This document shows positions 43,694 through 51,784 of a stretch of 64,000 nucleotides of DNA, one piece after another. Positions within the stretch are counted from its first letter, which is position 1. Every line of letters starts with the position of its first letter. The stretch lies in the NCBI GenBank assembly GCA_902598485.1, contig CACKBU010000001.1:96017-160016 (forward strand), given 5' to 3'. The translations under genes and the position numbers were made by a program. This DNA is from an uncultured Pelagibacteraceae bacterium (GTDB taxonomy: Bacteria; Pseudomonadota; Alphaproteobacteria; Pelagibacterales; Pelagibacteraceae). Below the pieces are notes generated by a model. The model did not search any database. It saw only the letters and a program-made list of their open reading frames with translations, and was not told where the DNA came from.

Positions 43694-44685
43694 TTTTTTT
43701 TATTTTGCGACATTGATAAAGCAATTTTAAAAGAGTTTAAAATTGGAGCTAGATTAGCCTCATTTTTTCCAGCGATAGCAAATGCTGATCCATGAGCTGT
43801 AGTCGTTACTGGTACAGTCAATCCACCTTGAACTGTTACTCCTCTATCAAAGCCAAATGCTTTAAGACCAGACTGAAGTGCATCATGGTACATACCAACC
43901 ATACAATCATGGTTTTTATTTTTATAAGCTACTACAAAAGATGTATCGCATGGCAATGGTCCATCGACATTGTAGCCAAGTTTTTTTGCCTCTTCAATCG
44001 CAGGAATTATTTCATCTTTTTCCTCTGTCCCAAATTCTGCGTGTGGATTTAGAGCTTGAATGGCAATTCTAGGATTTTTAACACCATTTAACTCCATAAC
44101 CTCATTTATTAATTTTATAGGCTTCATGATATTATCTTTAGTAATATGTTGAGCAACTTCTTTAATTGGAATGTGAGATGTTACTCTTGCTGTCCAAAAA
44201 TTATCTATTACATTAAACTCACAACAAAAACTATTTACTTCAAGTTTTTCAGCCATTAACTGCAATTCATCTGAATGTTTATTGCCTCCAAGTTTTAAAC
44301 TTGTCTTATTCATTGGCGCAAAATTAATTGCATCTATTTTTTTTTCTTTAGCAAGATTTAAAGCTAAATCTAAAGCTTGTAATACACTTTCCCCAGATTC
44401 TTTTGATGGTTCCGCTAATTTATATTTATGATTTTTTCCTTTAGAAATATCTAATAAAAATCTATTTGATTTATCAAAATTTACCTCATCGAAATTTTCA
44501 ACAACATCTATATTATGTGAAATTCCTGTAATACTATTTCCACTTTCAAAAACTTGTTTTTCACCGATGATGACTATATTTGCTTTTTTTGTCATCTCAT
44601 CATTTAAAAGCTTTGAAATTAATTCTGGTCCGATCCCAGCTGGATCACCAAGCAGAAGAGCAATGTTAGATTTATTTTCAGTCAT
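43690..44685 (-). CDS. PdxA-family 4-phosphohydroxyacid dehydrogenase
   Basis: Protein of 331 residues of the PdxA family (4-hydroxythreonine-4-phosphate dehydrogenase). Seen are LLGDPAGIGPELISKLL, SHIPIKEVAQHI, LNPHAEFGTEEKDEI and MYHDALQSGLKAFGFDRGV, with metal-ligand His residues intact; the usual DHGTA is AHGSA. It lies in a sugar-acid catabolic neighbourhood far from pyridoxal genes, so a PdxA2-type role on phosphorylated C4 sugar acids is possible. The expected DUF1537 kinase partner is not seen. It is divergent from tctC by 69 bp. Confidence 0.82.
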   Translation of the reverse strand: MTENKSNIALLLGDPAGIGPELISKLLNDEMTKKANIVIIGEKQVFESGNSITGISHNIDVVENFDEVNFDKSNRFLLDISKGKNHKYKLAEPSKESGESVLQALDLALNLAKEKKIDAINFAPMNKTSLKLGGNKHSDELQLMAEKLEVNSFCCEFNVIDNFWTARVTSHIPIKEVAQHITKDNIMKPIKLINEVMELNGVKNPRIAIQALNPHAEFGTEEKDEIIPAIEEAKKLGYNVDGPLPCDTSFVVAYKNKNHDCMVGMYHDALQSGLKAFGFDRGVTVQGGLTVPVTTTAHGSAFAIAGKNEANLAPILNSFKIALSMSQNKKN

Positions 44686-44744
44686 TTTTTTCTTTACGTC
44701 TTGTAGCAGATTATGTTTAAATTATTAAATATAAATTAACTTAA

Positions 44745-44754
44745 GAGGGAAATA
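44745..44754 (+). promoter_or_regulatory. Strong ribosome-binding leader of the TctC gene
   Basis: GAGGGAAATA runs directly into the ATG at 44755, matching the leaders of two other binding-protein genes in this window (22158 and 40522). It is one of the few strong Shine-Dalgarno sequences seen here. Confidence 0.55.
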
Positions 44755-45729
44755 ATGAAAAAAAGCTTTAAACTATTTTTAGCAGCTGCTTTTCTAGTAA
44801 CTGAATTTTTTGTTGTAGCTCTTCCATTAATGATCACATCAGCTAAAGCTGATGGTCATCCAATACAAGCAATTACACACGCTGGTTTTGGTGGTGGAAC
44901 TGACGTTACTACTAGAATGATGTTATTAAGAGCAAGAAGAGTCCTTAAGCAAGACATGCAATTAGTAAACAAAAAAGGTGGTGGTGGAGCAGCATCTATG
45001 GACTACATGATGTCATTACCAGCTGATGGAAATCACACTTTAACTTGGACAACAGGTCATGCTGTATCAATGGCTTTAGGTAAAACTAAAGTTAAGTTAA
45101 GTGATATGCAACCACTTGCTAGAGGAACTGATGATCCTCAATTATTTGTTGTTAATTGTAAAAATGATATCAAGGATGCTAAAAAATTCATTAGCACACA
45201 AAAATCAAAATCACTAAAATATGGAACTACTCATACCGGTGGTATTGATGATGTTAGTGCAATCGCATTTACAAAAAAAGGTGGATTAAAAGATCCAACT
45301 ATAGTTGCTTACAAAGGTGTTGCGCCAATTAAAACTAACCTTATCAAAGGAGATATTGACGTAGGTGTTTTAAACTTAGGTGAAGCACTAACTGAAATTA
45401 ATGAAGGTAAACTTTGTGTTTCAGTTGTATTGGCAAATAATAGAATGGCTAAAATTGGAGACTCTCCAACAGCAAAAGAATTAGGTATACCTGTTTCTTT
45501 ATCTACTGTTAGAGGTTTCGTAACTAAAAAAGGTGCTCCAGCAGATAGAGTAAAACAACTAGAGGCTGGAATGATGAAAGCTATGAGCCACAACTACTAC
45601 AAAAATTTCTTAACAGAAATTGGTCTTGATGAGACAAGTGTTGTAGGTGCAGATGAATGGGGCAAGCAAATGGAAGAAATGCTTGCTGAGATGACTGCGC
45701 AGCTTAAAGCTTTAGGTTACATTAACTAA
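44755..45729 (+). CDS. tctC: Tripartite tricarboxylate transporter binding protein (TctC/Bug family)
   Basis: Periplasmic binding protein of 324 residues with a signal peptide (ending ITSAKA before DGHPIQ). Bug-family features are THAGFGGGTDVTTRMML and the GGGGAASMDYMMSLPADG loop, which in this fold binds carboxylates through ordered waters. The set tctC-tctB-tctA forms a secondary importer, likely for a di- or tricarboxylate or a sugar acid. A strong leader precedes it, and a strong terminator hairpin begins 43 bp after its stop, inside the 5' end of tctB. Confidence 0.9.
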   Translation: MKKSFKLFLAAAFLVTEFFVVALPLMITSAKADGHPIQAITHAGFGGGTDVTTRMMLLRARRVLKQDMQLVNKKGGGGAASMDYMMSLPADGNHTLTWTTGHAVSMALGKTKVKLSDMQPLARGTDDPQLFVVNCKNDIKDAKKFISTQKSKSLKYGTTHTGGIDDVSAIAFTKKGGLKDPTIVAYKGVAPIKTNLIKGDIDVGVLNLGEALTEINEGKLCVSVVLANNRMAKIGDSPTAKELGIPVSLSTVRGFVTKKGAPADRVKQLEAGMMKAMSHNYYKNFLTEIGLDETSVVGADEWGKQMEEMLAEMTAQLKALGYIN

Positions 45730-45752
45730 TCAAATTAAAAGTACATTTGAAT

Positions 45753-46259
45753 ATGAAAAATGTACAAAAACAAAAAAGGGCAAACAAAAGTTTGCCCTTT
45801 TTTTTTAGAGATGAGTTTAGAGTTTCTCTTGTAATTATTTTAATATCTGTAGCATTATTAATCACAACTTTTACTTTTGATGTTGTTCCTCCAATTTTAA
45901 ATAGAGGAATACAACCAGCAACATTCCCAAAAGCGCTCTTGGTCATAATAATAGTAATGACATTGTTAATCTATTATTTGGCAACTAAAAATCCCTGGAA
46001 AGTTGAAAAAAAATTACCAAGATCATTCTTTCTAACTTTATCAAGTTTTGTTATTTTTGTAGTAGTTTCTAAAACACTTGATTTCTTTTTAGCAATCTCA
46101 GCTTTATCTATCTTTGTTTCATATTGTTGGGGAGAAAAAAGATTATTTTATTTATTACTAGTTGGGATTATTTTCCCAATTATTGTTTTTATATTTTTTG
46201 AAACCATTTTAGGTTTAAGATTTCCCCCAGGAATAATTACTAACATTTACTATAGTTAA
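45753..46259 (+). CDS. tctB: Tripartite tricarboxylate transporter small subunit (TctB)
   Basis: Inner-membrane protein of 168 residues with four hydrophobic segments (starting FRVSLVIILISVALLITTF), the TctB layout with FDVVPPILNRGIQPATFPKAL. The ATG at 45753 is preferred to the TTG at 45747. Its first codons (KQKRANKSLPFFFRD) are encoded by an intrinsic terminator hairpin and T-run, and no alternative in-frame start exists downstream of that hairpin before the first membrane segment. The stop directly abuts the tctA start. Confidence 0.85.
   Translation: MKNVQKQKRANKSLPFFFRDEFRVSLVIILISVALLITTFTFDVVPPILNRGIQPATFPKALLVIIIVMTLLIYYLATKNPWKVEKKLPRSFFLTLSSFVIFVVVSKTLDFFLAISALSIFVSYCWGEKRLFYLLLVGIIFPIIVFIFFETILGLRFPPGIITNIYYS
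45772..45806 (+). terminator. Intrinsic terminator inside the 5' coding part of tctB
   Basis: GGGCAAAC and GTTTGCCC around an AAAA loop form an 8-bp GC-containing stem, extended by an A-run before it and nine T after it. It is the first strong terminator downstream of tctC. Unusually, it lies within codons 7-18 of tctB, so full-length tctBA mRNA needs read-through. Confidence 0.9.
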
Positions 46260-47741
46260 ATGGATAATTTATTATTAATGCTGGCACCACTTTTCAGTTC
46301 TAAACTATTATTAGTTTTATTTTTTGGAACTTTATTTGGTTTGATATTGGGTGTGTTGCCAGGGTTAGGACCAACAACAGGTGGAGCATTGATTTTACCT
46401 TTCACAATGACTCTAGATCCATTATCTGCAATTGTTTTATTAACTTCTATTTATTGTGCAGGAACCTATGGTGGTGCAATAACTGCTGTACTTATTAATA
46501 CACCAGGGACTCCAGCAGCTGCAGCTACTTGTTTAGATGGCTATCCTTTAGCACAAAAAGGTGAAGCTGGAAGAGCTTTAGGTATGGCAACAGTCTCAAG
46601 TACTGCTGGAGGTATTTTTAGTGTTGTTATATTAGTTTTCTTTGCTCCTATACTAGCACAACTTGCTTATGAGTTTGGTCAGCCAGAATATTTTGCATTA
46701 GCAATATTTGGTTTAACGATGCTTGCTTCAATAGGTGAAGGTAGTCCAATTAAAAATTTAATCGCAGGTGCATTTGGAATATTGATTTCTACAGTTGGAA
46801 AAGATTTTATGACTTCAATCGACCGTTTTACTTTTGGGATCAATGAGTTAACTGAAGGGATAGGATTTATACCAGTAGTGGTTGGACTTTTCGCAATGAG
46901 TGAAATGTTAACTCAATCGACTTTAATCAATCAAGTGTTTAACAGAATAGCTTTAAAAGCAATTAAGCTTCCTAGCAAAGATGATTATAAGAAAACTTGG
47001 AAAACAATACTACGATCAAGTGGGATTGGATCATTTATTGGAGTTCTTCCTGCAGAAGGTGGAACAGTTGCGTCTTTAATTGGTTATTCTGAAGCAAAGA
47101 GATTTTCAAAAAATCCAGAAGAATTTGGAAAAGGATCTATTGAAGGCATTGCTGGTGCTGAGGCTGCAAATAACGCAGCCACAGGTGGTGCGATGGTTCC
47201 AACATTAGCGCTAGGTATTCCTGGTAGCGCAACAACAGCGGTTATACTTACGGGATTGATTATTCATGGTGTTAGACCTGGACCAGATTTGTTTAGAGAG
47301 CAGCCAGATTTCTTATATGGAATTTTTGGCGCCATGCTAATAGCTAATTTCCTTTTTTTTATTTTTGGATTTTTTGGAGCAAAAATATTTGCAAGAATTA
47401 CTTTAGTACCTAATAAAATCTTATGGCCAATGATATTTGCAGTTTCAGTATGTGGAACTTATTCTCTAAATCAATCCATAATAGATGTTTGGATAATGTT
47501 ATTTTTTGGAGTGCTAGGTTTCTTTATGAGAAGATATGGTTTTTCAGTAGTACCAGTAATTATTGGATTAATTTTGGGTGAGTTAGTTGAAGGAACTTTA
47601 AGACAATCTCTAGTTATATTTGATGGTAATTGGCTAATGTTTTTCACAAGACCGATTGCTTTAACATTCTTTATTTTGTCTTTAATTGCTTTGGCTTTTC
47701 CTTTAATAAGATCGAGAAAATTAAAAAAAAATTATGATTAA
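46260..47741 (+). CDS. tctA: Tripartite tricarboxylate transporter large permease (TctA)
   Basis: Integral membrane protein of 493 residues with about eleven hydrophobic segments. The TctA signatures LGVLPGLGPTTGGALILPFT, NTPGTPAAAATCLDGYP and LALGIPGSATTAVILTGLIIHG are present and well kept. It carries out ion-coupled transport of the substrate delivered by TctC. It starts immediately after the tctB stop and overlaps the following SDR by eight bases. Confidence 0.95.
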   Translation: MDNLLLMLAPLFSSKLLLVLFFGTLFGLILGVLPGLGPTTGGALILPFTMTLDPLSAIVLLTSIYCAGTYGGAITAVLINTPGTPAAAATCLDGYPLAQKGEAGRALGMATVSSTAGGIFSVVILVFFAPILAQLAYEFGQPEYFALAIFGLTMLASIGEGSPIKNLIAGAFGILISTVGKDFMTSIDRFTFGINELTEGIGFIPVVVGLFAMSEMLTQSTLINQVFNRIALKAIKLPSKDDYKKTWKTILRSSGIGSFIGVLPAEGGTVASLIGYSEAKRFSKNPEEFGKGSIEGIAGAEAANNAATGGAMVPTLALGIPGSATTAVILTGLIIHGVRPGPDLFREQPDFLYGIFGAMLIANFLFFIFGFFGAKIFARITLVPNKILWPMIFAVSVCGTYSLNQSIIDVWIMLFFGVLGFFMRRYGFSVVPVIIGLILGELVEGTLRQSLVIFDGNWLMFFTRPIALTFFILSLIALAFPLIRSRKLKKNYD

Positions 47742-48483
47742 GTACGATTTAAATAATCGAGTGGCAGTTGTTACTGGTGGAGCCCAGGGTTTTGGTTTAG
47801 CAATAACTGAAAGATTTATTAAAGCAGGAGCTAAAGTTGTAATCTGGGATATTGATGAAAATGCTGCTAAACAAGCGATTGATAAAGTTAAATCAGAAAA
47901 CCTAAGTCATCAGGTCGTAGACGTAACTAATTTTGAAATAGTAAATAAAAATTTAGAAGAAGTAGAGAAAAATTATGGAAAAATAGATATTTTTGTAAAT
48001 AACGCAGGTATCGCAGGTATGAATACCACTGTCGCTGAATATCCTTTAGATGAATGGAAAAAAGTAATGAACTTAAATTTAAATTCAGTTTTTTATTGTT
48101 GTAAAGCAGTCGTTCCATTTATGTTAAAAAATGATTATGGAAGAATAGTAAATATTGCATCTATTGCGGGAAAAGAAGGCAATCCTAACGCAAGTGCATA
48201 TAGTACCTCAAAGGCTGGCGTTATAGGTTTAACAAAATCTCTAGGTAAAGAGCTAGCGCAAAAAAATATAGCTGTGAATTGTGTAACCCCAGCAGCAGCT
48301 AAAACAAGAATTTTTGATCAAATGACTGAAGAACATATAAATTATATGTTATCAAAAATTCCTAGAAACAAATTTGCTAAAGTTGAGGAATTAGCATCAT
48401 TAGTTACTTGGTTAGCTAGTGAAGAAAATTCATTTTCGACAGCTGCAGTTTTTGATTTAAGTGGTGGAAGAGCAACATATTAG
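47734..48483 (+). CDS. Short-chain dehydrogenase (FabG-like)
   Basis: SDR of 249 residues with TGGAQGFGLAITERF, NNAGIAGMNTTVAE, Ser in VNIASIAGKEGNP and the Tyr-Lys pair in YSTSKAGVIGL. It is not especially close to the paralogous pair at 42932 and 53778. It overlaps the tctA end by eight bases and is followed two bases later by the ROK kinase, so it probably oxidises the compound imported by Tct or the sugar importer downstream. Confidence 0.88.
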   Translation: MIKYDLNNRVAVVTGGAQGFGLAITERFIKAGAKVVIWDIDENAAKQAIDKVKSENLSHQVVDVTNFEIVNKNLEEVEKNYGKIDIFVNNAGIAGMNTTVAEYPLDEWKKVMNLNLNSVFYCCKAVVPFMLKNDYGRIVNIASIAGKEGNPNASAYSTSKAGVIGLTKSLGKELAQKNIAVNCVTPAAAKTRIFDQMTEEHINYMLSKIPRNKFAKVEELASLVTWLASEENSFSTAAVFDLSGGRATY

Positions 48484-48485
48484 TT

Positions 48486-49388
48486 ATGCAAGTAGGTATT
48501 GATGTAGGTGCAACAAAAATTGAGAGTGTTGTACTTGAAGAGAATGGGAACGAAAAACATAGATCAAGAATATCGTGTCCAAAGGAATATACTCAAATTG
48601 TTACTGCGATAAGAGATATACATAGAAAATTAGAGCAAGATTTTAAACAAGAACTACCAATTGGTGTGTGTCATCCAGGAGTTCATTCTCCTCAAACAGG
48701 ATTAGTAAAAAATGCTCCAAATATAACTTGGTTAGAAAAAAAACCATTTCAAAGCGATCTACGTAAAGCTCTTGGAAAAGAAGTGTTTTGTGAAAATGAT
48801 GCAAATTGTTTTGCTTTATCTGAAGCAATAGATGGAGCTGGTACACATTATAAAATCGTATATGGAATTATATTAGGCTCAGGAGTTGGAGGTGGTTTGG
48901 TGATAGACAAAAAAATTATTACTGGCTCTAATGGAGTAGCAGGGGAATGGGGACACAACCAAATTCCATATTTTGCAGCTAAGAAAGAAAATTTTGATTC
49001 AAGTAATGCTAGAGAAGCAGAAATTGAAAGTTTTTTATCTGGTTTAAGTTTAGCAAAAAGATTTAAGAAACTTTATGGAAAAAATTTAAAAACAAATGAA
49101 ATTTTTGAATTAAATAGAAAACATGATCTAGATGCTGAAAGATTTATTGATGATTTTAAAGTAAATTTAGCAATGTCTCTTTCAAGCATCATAAATATTT
49201 TAGATCCTGATGCTTTTATATTTGGAGGAGGAGTTTCAAACGAAATTGATTTTTTGCATGAAATAGATTCATTGGTTAGAAAATTTGTTATTGGAAGAGA
49301 GTATGAGGGTGTTTTTTTAAAACCCAGATACGGAGACGCTAGTGGAGTTAGAGGCGCTGCTAGATTAGGTAGAAGCGCGACATATTAG
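48486..49388 (+). CDS. ROK-family sugar kinase lacking the zinc cysteines
   Basis: Kinase of 300 residues with the phosphate-binding GIDVGATKIESVV, CHPGVHSP, the catalytic Asp in FCENDANCFALSEA and the ROK substrate loop GSNGVAGEWGHNQ. The Cys-x-Cys-x4-Cys zinc motif that normally follows this loop is replaced by a Cys-free stretch around KKENFDSSNAREAE before the conserved ESFLSG. Its neighbour, a glucose-type importer, suggests a glucokinase or fructokinase. A weak all-AT hairpin follows in the 190-bp gap before the binding-protein gene. Confidence 0.86.
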   Translation: MQVGIDVGATKIESVVLEENGNEKHRSRISCPKEYTQIVTAIRDIHRKLEQDFKQELPIGVCHPGVHSPQTGLVKNAPNITWLEKKPFQSDLRKALGKEVFCENDANCFALSEAIDGAGTHYKIVYGIILGSGVGGGLVIDKKIITGSNGVAGEWGHNQIPYFAAKKENFDSSNAREAEIESFLSGLSLAKRFKKLYGKNLKTNEIFELNRKHDLDAERFIDDFKVNLAMSLSSIINILDPDAFIFGGGVSNEIDFLHEIDSLVRKFVIGREYEGVFLKPRYGDASGVRGAARLGRSATY

Positions 49389-49413
49389 AACTTCAACTTA
49401 AAGTAGAAACAAA

Positions 49414-49440
49414 AAAAATAAATTTTTTTTTTATTTAAAA
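49414..49440 (+). terminator. Possible weak AT-only terminator after the ROK kinase
   Basis: AAATAAA and TTTATTT flank a run of T in the gap between the ROK kinase and the binding-protein gene. The stem has no G or C, so it is a weak candidate. The rest of this 190-bp gap presumably holds the promoter of the importer operon; I see no other clear structure in it. Confidence 0.3.
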
Positions 49441-49579
49441 AAATATTGATAAATAAGGAAAAAAATCCATTACAACTTTTAGTAGTATAACGTTTTTTTA
49501 GTTATCAATTGGGATTTATTCTACTTATAGTTTCGTTTTTAAAAAAATAGTTAACTAAATAAAAAGAGGAAGAGAAGAT

Positions 49580-50836
49580 ATGAAAAAACTAATGATCGCT
49601 TTAATTACATTAGCGTTCACATCTACTTCATCAATTGCAGGACCTAAGATAGAGGTATTGCACTGGTGGACGTCTGGTGGTGAAGCTGCTGCACTTAAAG
49701 TTTTAAAAGATGATTTCGCTGCAAACGGTGGTGAATGGATGGACATGCCTGTAACAGGTGGTGGTGGAGACGCTGCTAACGTTGCATTAAAAGCAAGAAT
49801 CGTTGCTGGAGATCCTCCATCTGCATCTCAAATTAAAGGACCTACAATTCAAGAGTATGACCAAGAAGGTGTTGTAGCTCCATATAACATTGATGAAGTT
49901 GCTAAAGCAGAAGGTTGGGACAATTTATTAGACCCAATGATTGCAGCAATTCATAAGTGTGAAAATAATAGCGGACCTTATTGTGCTGCTCCAGTAAACA
50001 TTCACAGAATTGACTGGATGTGGGCAAACAAAGCTGTATTTGATGCAAACGGTATTTCAGTTCCAACTACTTGGGATGAGTTAAATGCTGCTGCTGAAAA
50101 ATTACAAGCTGCTGGAATAATTCCGTTTGCACATGGTGGCCAAGCTTGGCAAGATGCTACAGTATTTGAAGCAGTTGCTATGGGTATTGGAGGAAATAAC
50201 TATTACAAAAATTGTTATGTAGATCTTAAAGAAAGCTGTTTAAGAAGTGAAACTACAGTTAAAGTTTTTGATCAAATGAGAAAACTACAAGGGTTTACTG
50301 ATGAAGGTAGTCCAGGAAGAGACTGGAACGTTGCTACTGGTATGGTTATTGAAGGAAAAGCTGGTTTCCAAATTATGGGTGACTGGGCAAAAGGTGAATT
50401 TACAGCTGCTGGAAAAGTTCCAGGTGTAGATTACTACTGTGCTGCTACTCCTTCAAACAATGGATACTTATATAACGTAGATAGTTTTATCTTTTACAAA
50501 TCTAGCGATCCAGATAAACAAGCTGGCCAAAAGTTATTAGCTAAGCTTATGATGGGTAAAAACTTCCAAAAAGTTTTCAACCTATACAAAGGTTCTATAC
50601 CGGCTCGTTTAGACGTATCAATGGATGAATTTGACAAATGTGCAAAAACATCTAATGCAGATATCAAAACTGCAGGTGCAAGCGGTGGATTAGTTCCAAG
50701 TTTTGCTCATGGTATGGCTCAAGGAAATACTATGAAAGCTGCCCTACAAGATATCATTACAGAGCACTTTAACTCTGATATGTCATCTGTAGATGCTGCT
50801 AACGCTTTAGCTGACTCAGTTTTAGCTAATATGTAG
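49580..50836 (+). CDS. Sugar ABC importer binding protein (GtsA-like, glucose type)
   Basis: Secreted binding protein of 418 residues with a signal peptide (ITLAFTSTSSIA, then GPKIEV). The mature N terminus VLHWWTSGGEAAALKVLKD, followed by a Gly-rich GGGGDAAN and ARIVAGDPPSASQIKGP, closely matches the glucose-binding GtsA proteins of Pseudomonas. Five Cys residues occur in the mature protein. It has a good Shine-Dalgarno sequence (AGAGGAAGAG). A strong terminator lies between it and its permease genes, predicting excess binding protein. Confidence 0.9.
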   Translation: MKKLMIALITLAFTSTSSIAGPKIEVLHWWTSGGEAAALKVLKDDFAANGGEWMDMPVTGGGGDAANVALKARIVAGDPPSASQIKGPTIQEYDQEGVVAPYNIDEVAKAEGWDNLLDPMIAAIHKCENNSGPYCAAPVNIHRIDWMWANKAVFDANGISVPTTWDELNAAAEKLQAAGIIPFAHGGQAWQDATVFEAVAMGIGGNNYYKNCYVDLKESCLRSETTVKVFDQMRKLQGFTDEGSPGRDWNVATGMVIEGKAGFQIMGDWAKGEFTAAGKVPGVDYYCAATPSNNGYLYNVDSFIFYKSSDPDKQAGQKLLAKLMMGKNFQKVFNLYKGSIPARLDVSMDEFDKCAKTSNADIKTAGASGGLVPSFAHGMAQGNTMKAALQDIITEHFNSDMSSVDAANALADSVLANM

Positions 50837-50848
50837 TACATCAAAATT

Positions 50849-50882
50849 AAAAGGCCACTTTTGATTAAGTGGCCTTTTTTTT
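50849..50882 (+). terminator. Intrinsic terminator between binding protein and permease genes
   Basis: AAAAGGCCACTT and AAGTGGCCTTTT form a 12-bp stem with a TTGATT loop, and the T-run continues to 50882. It begins 13 bp after the binding-protein stop and ends 27 bp before the first permease start, so the permease and ATPase genes depend on read-through or on a promoter within a few bases. Confidence 0.94.
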
Positions 50883-50908
50883 AAATCTAAAAATAAAAAA
50901 TATTTATA

Positions 50909-51784
50909 ATGTTCAAGTGGTTAGAAAAAAATTTACCTAAAATTGTAATGGCTCCAGCTGTTGGTTTGATTGGTTGGTTTGTTTACGGATTTGTACTTTG
51001 GACTTTATATATATCTTTTACCAATTCTAAAATTCTACCAAAGTATGAACTTTGGGGATTTGGACAGTATGAAAAACTTTGGGCATCAAGAAAATGGCTT
51101 ATCGCAGTAGATAATTTGCTTATTTTTACAGCACTATTTTTAATCTTCTGTGTTGTTATAGGAATAATTCTTGCAATTTTTTTAGATCAAAAAATCAGAG
51201 CAGAGGGTTTGCTAAGAACGATTTATTTGTATCCAATGGCTCTATCTTTTATCGTGACAGGAACCGCTTGGAAATGGATATTAAATCCAACTTTAGGAAT
51301 CCAAAAGATGTTTAGAGATTGGGGTTTTGAGAACTTTACCTTTGATTGGTTGGTAGATCGGGAGATGGCCATTTATACCATAGTTATCGCAGGTGTTTGG
51401 CAATCCGCAGGGTTTGTTATGGCGCTATTTTTAGCTGGGTTAAGGTCGGTAGAGGATGAAATTGTGAAGGCCGCAAAAATAGATGGCGCAAGTTTATTTA
51501 CTGTTTACTGGAAGATTTTACTTCCAATGATGAGACCTGTATTTTTTACAAGTTTTGTAATTTTAGTTCATATATCTATAAAAAGTTATGATCTTATCGT
51601 AGCACTGACACAAGGTGGTCCAGGTATATCAACAACTATGCCTGCTTTATATATGACACAAACTGCATTTCATAAAAGCCAGGTTGGTTTATCAGCAGCG
51701 AGTGCAATGATGATGTTCATGGCTGTAGCTGCTGTAATTATCCCATATTTATATTCAGAGTTAAGGAGAGAGAATGCAAGATAG
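50909..51784 (+). CDS. Sugar ABC importer permease 1 (MalF/GtsB-like)
   Basis: Inner-membrane permease of 291 residues with about six membrane segments. The cytoplasmic EAA loop, which contacts the ATPase, is seen as EIVKAAKIDGASLFTVYWKILLPMMRP. The N terminus (PKIVMAPAVGLIGWFVYGFVLW) is typical of this family. Its stop overlaps the second permease start by 11 bases. Function is inferred from the importer context as glucose or a similar sugar. Confidence 0.93.
   Translation: MFKWLEKNLPKIVMAPAVGLIGWFVYGFVLWTLYISFTNSKILPKYELWGFGQYEKLWASRKWLIAVDNLLIFTALFLIFCVVIGIILAIFLDQKIRAEGLLRTIYLYPMALSFIVTGTAWKWILNPTLGIQKMFRDWGFENFTFDWLVDREMAIYTIVIAGVWQSAGFVMALFLAGLRSVEDEIVKAAKIDGASLFTVYWKILLPMMRPVFFTSFVILVHISIKSYDLIVALTQGGPGISTTMPALYMTQTAFHKSQVGLSAASAMMMFMAVAAVIIPYLYSELRRENAR

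Noticed and set aside
43792..44072. Plus-strand frames antisense to the PdxA homologue
   Set aside because: They are His/Tyr/Phe-rich shadows without domains, fully covered by a conserved gene.
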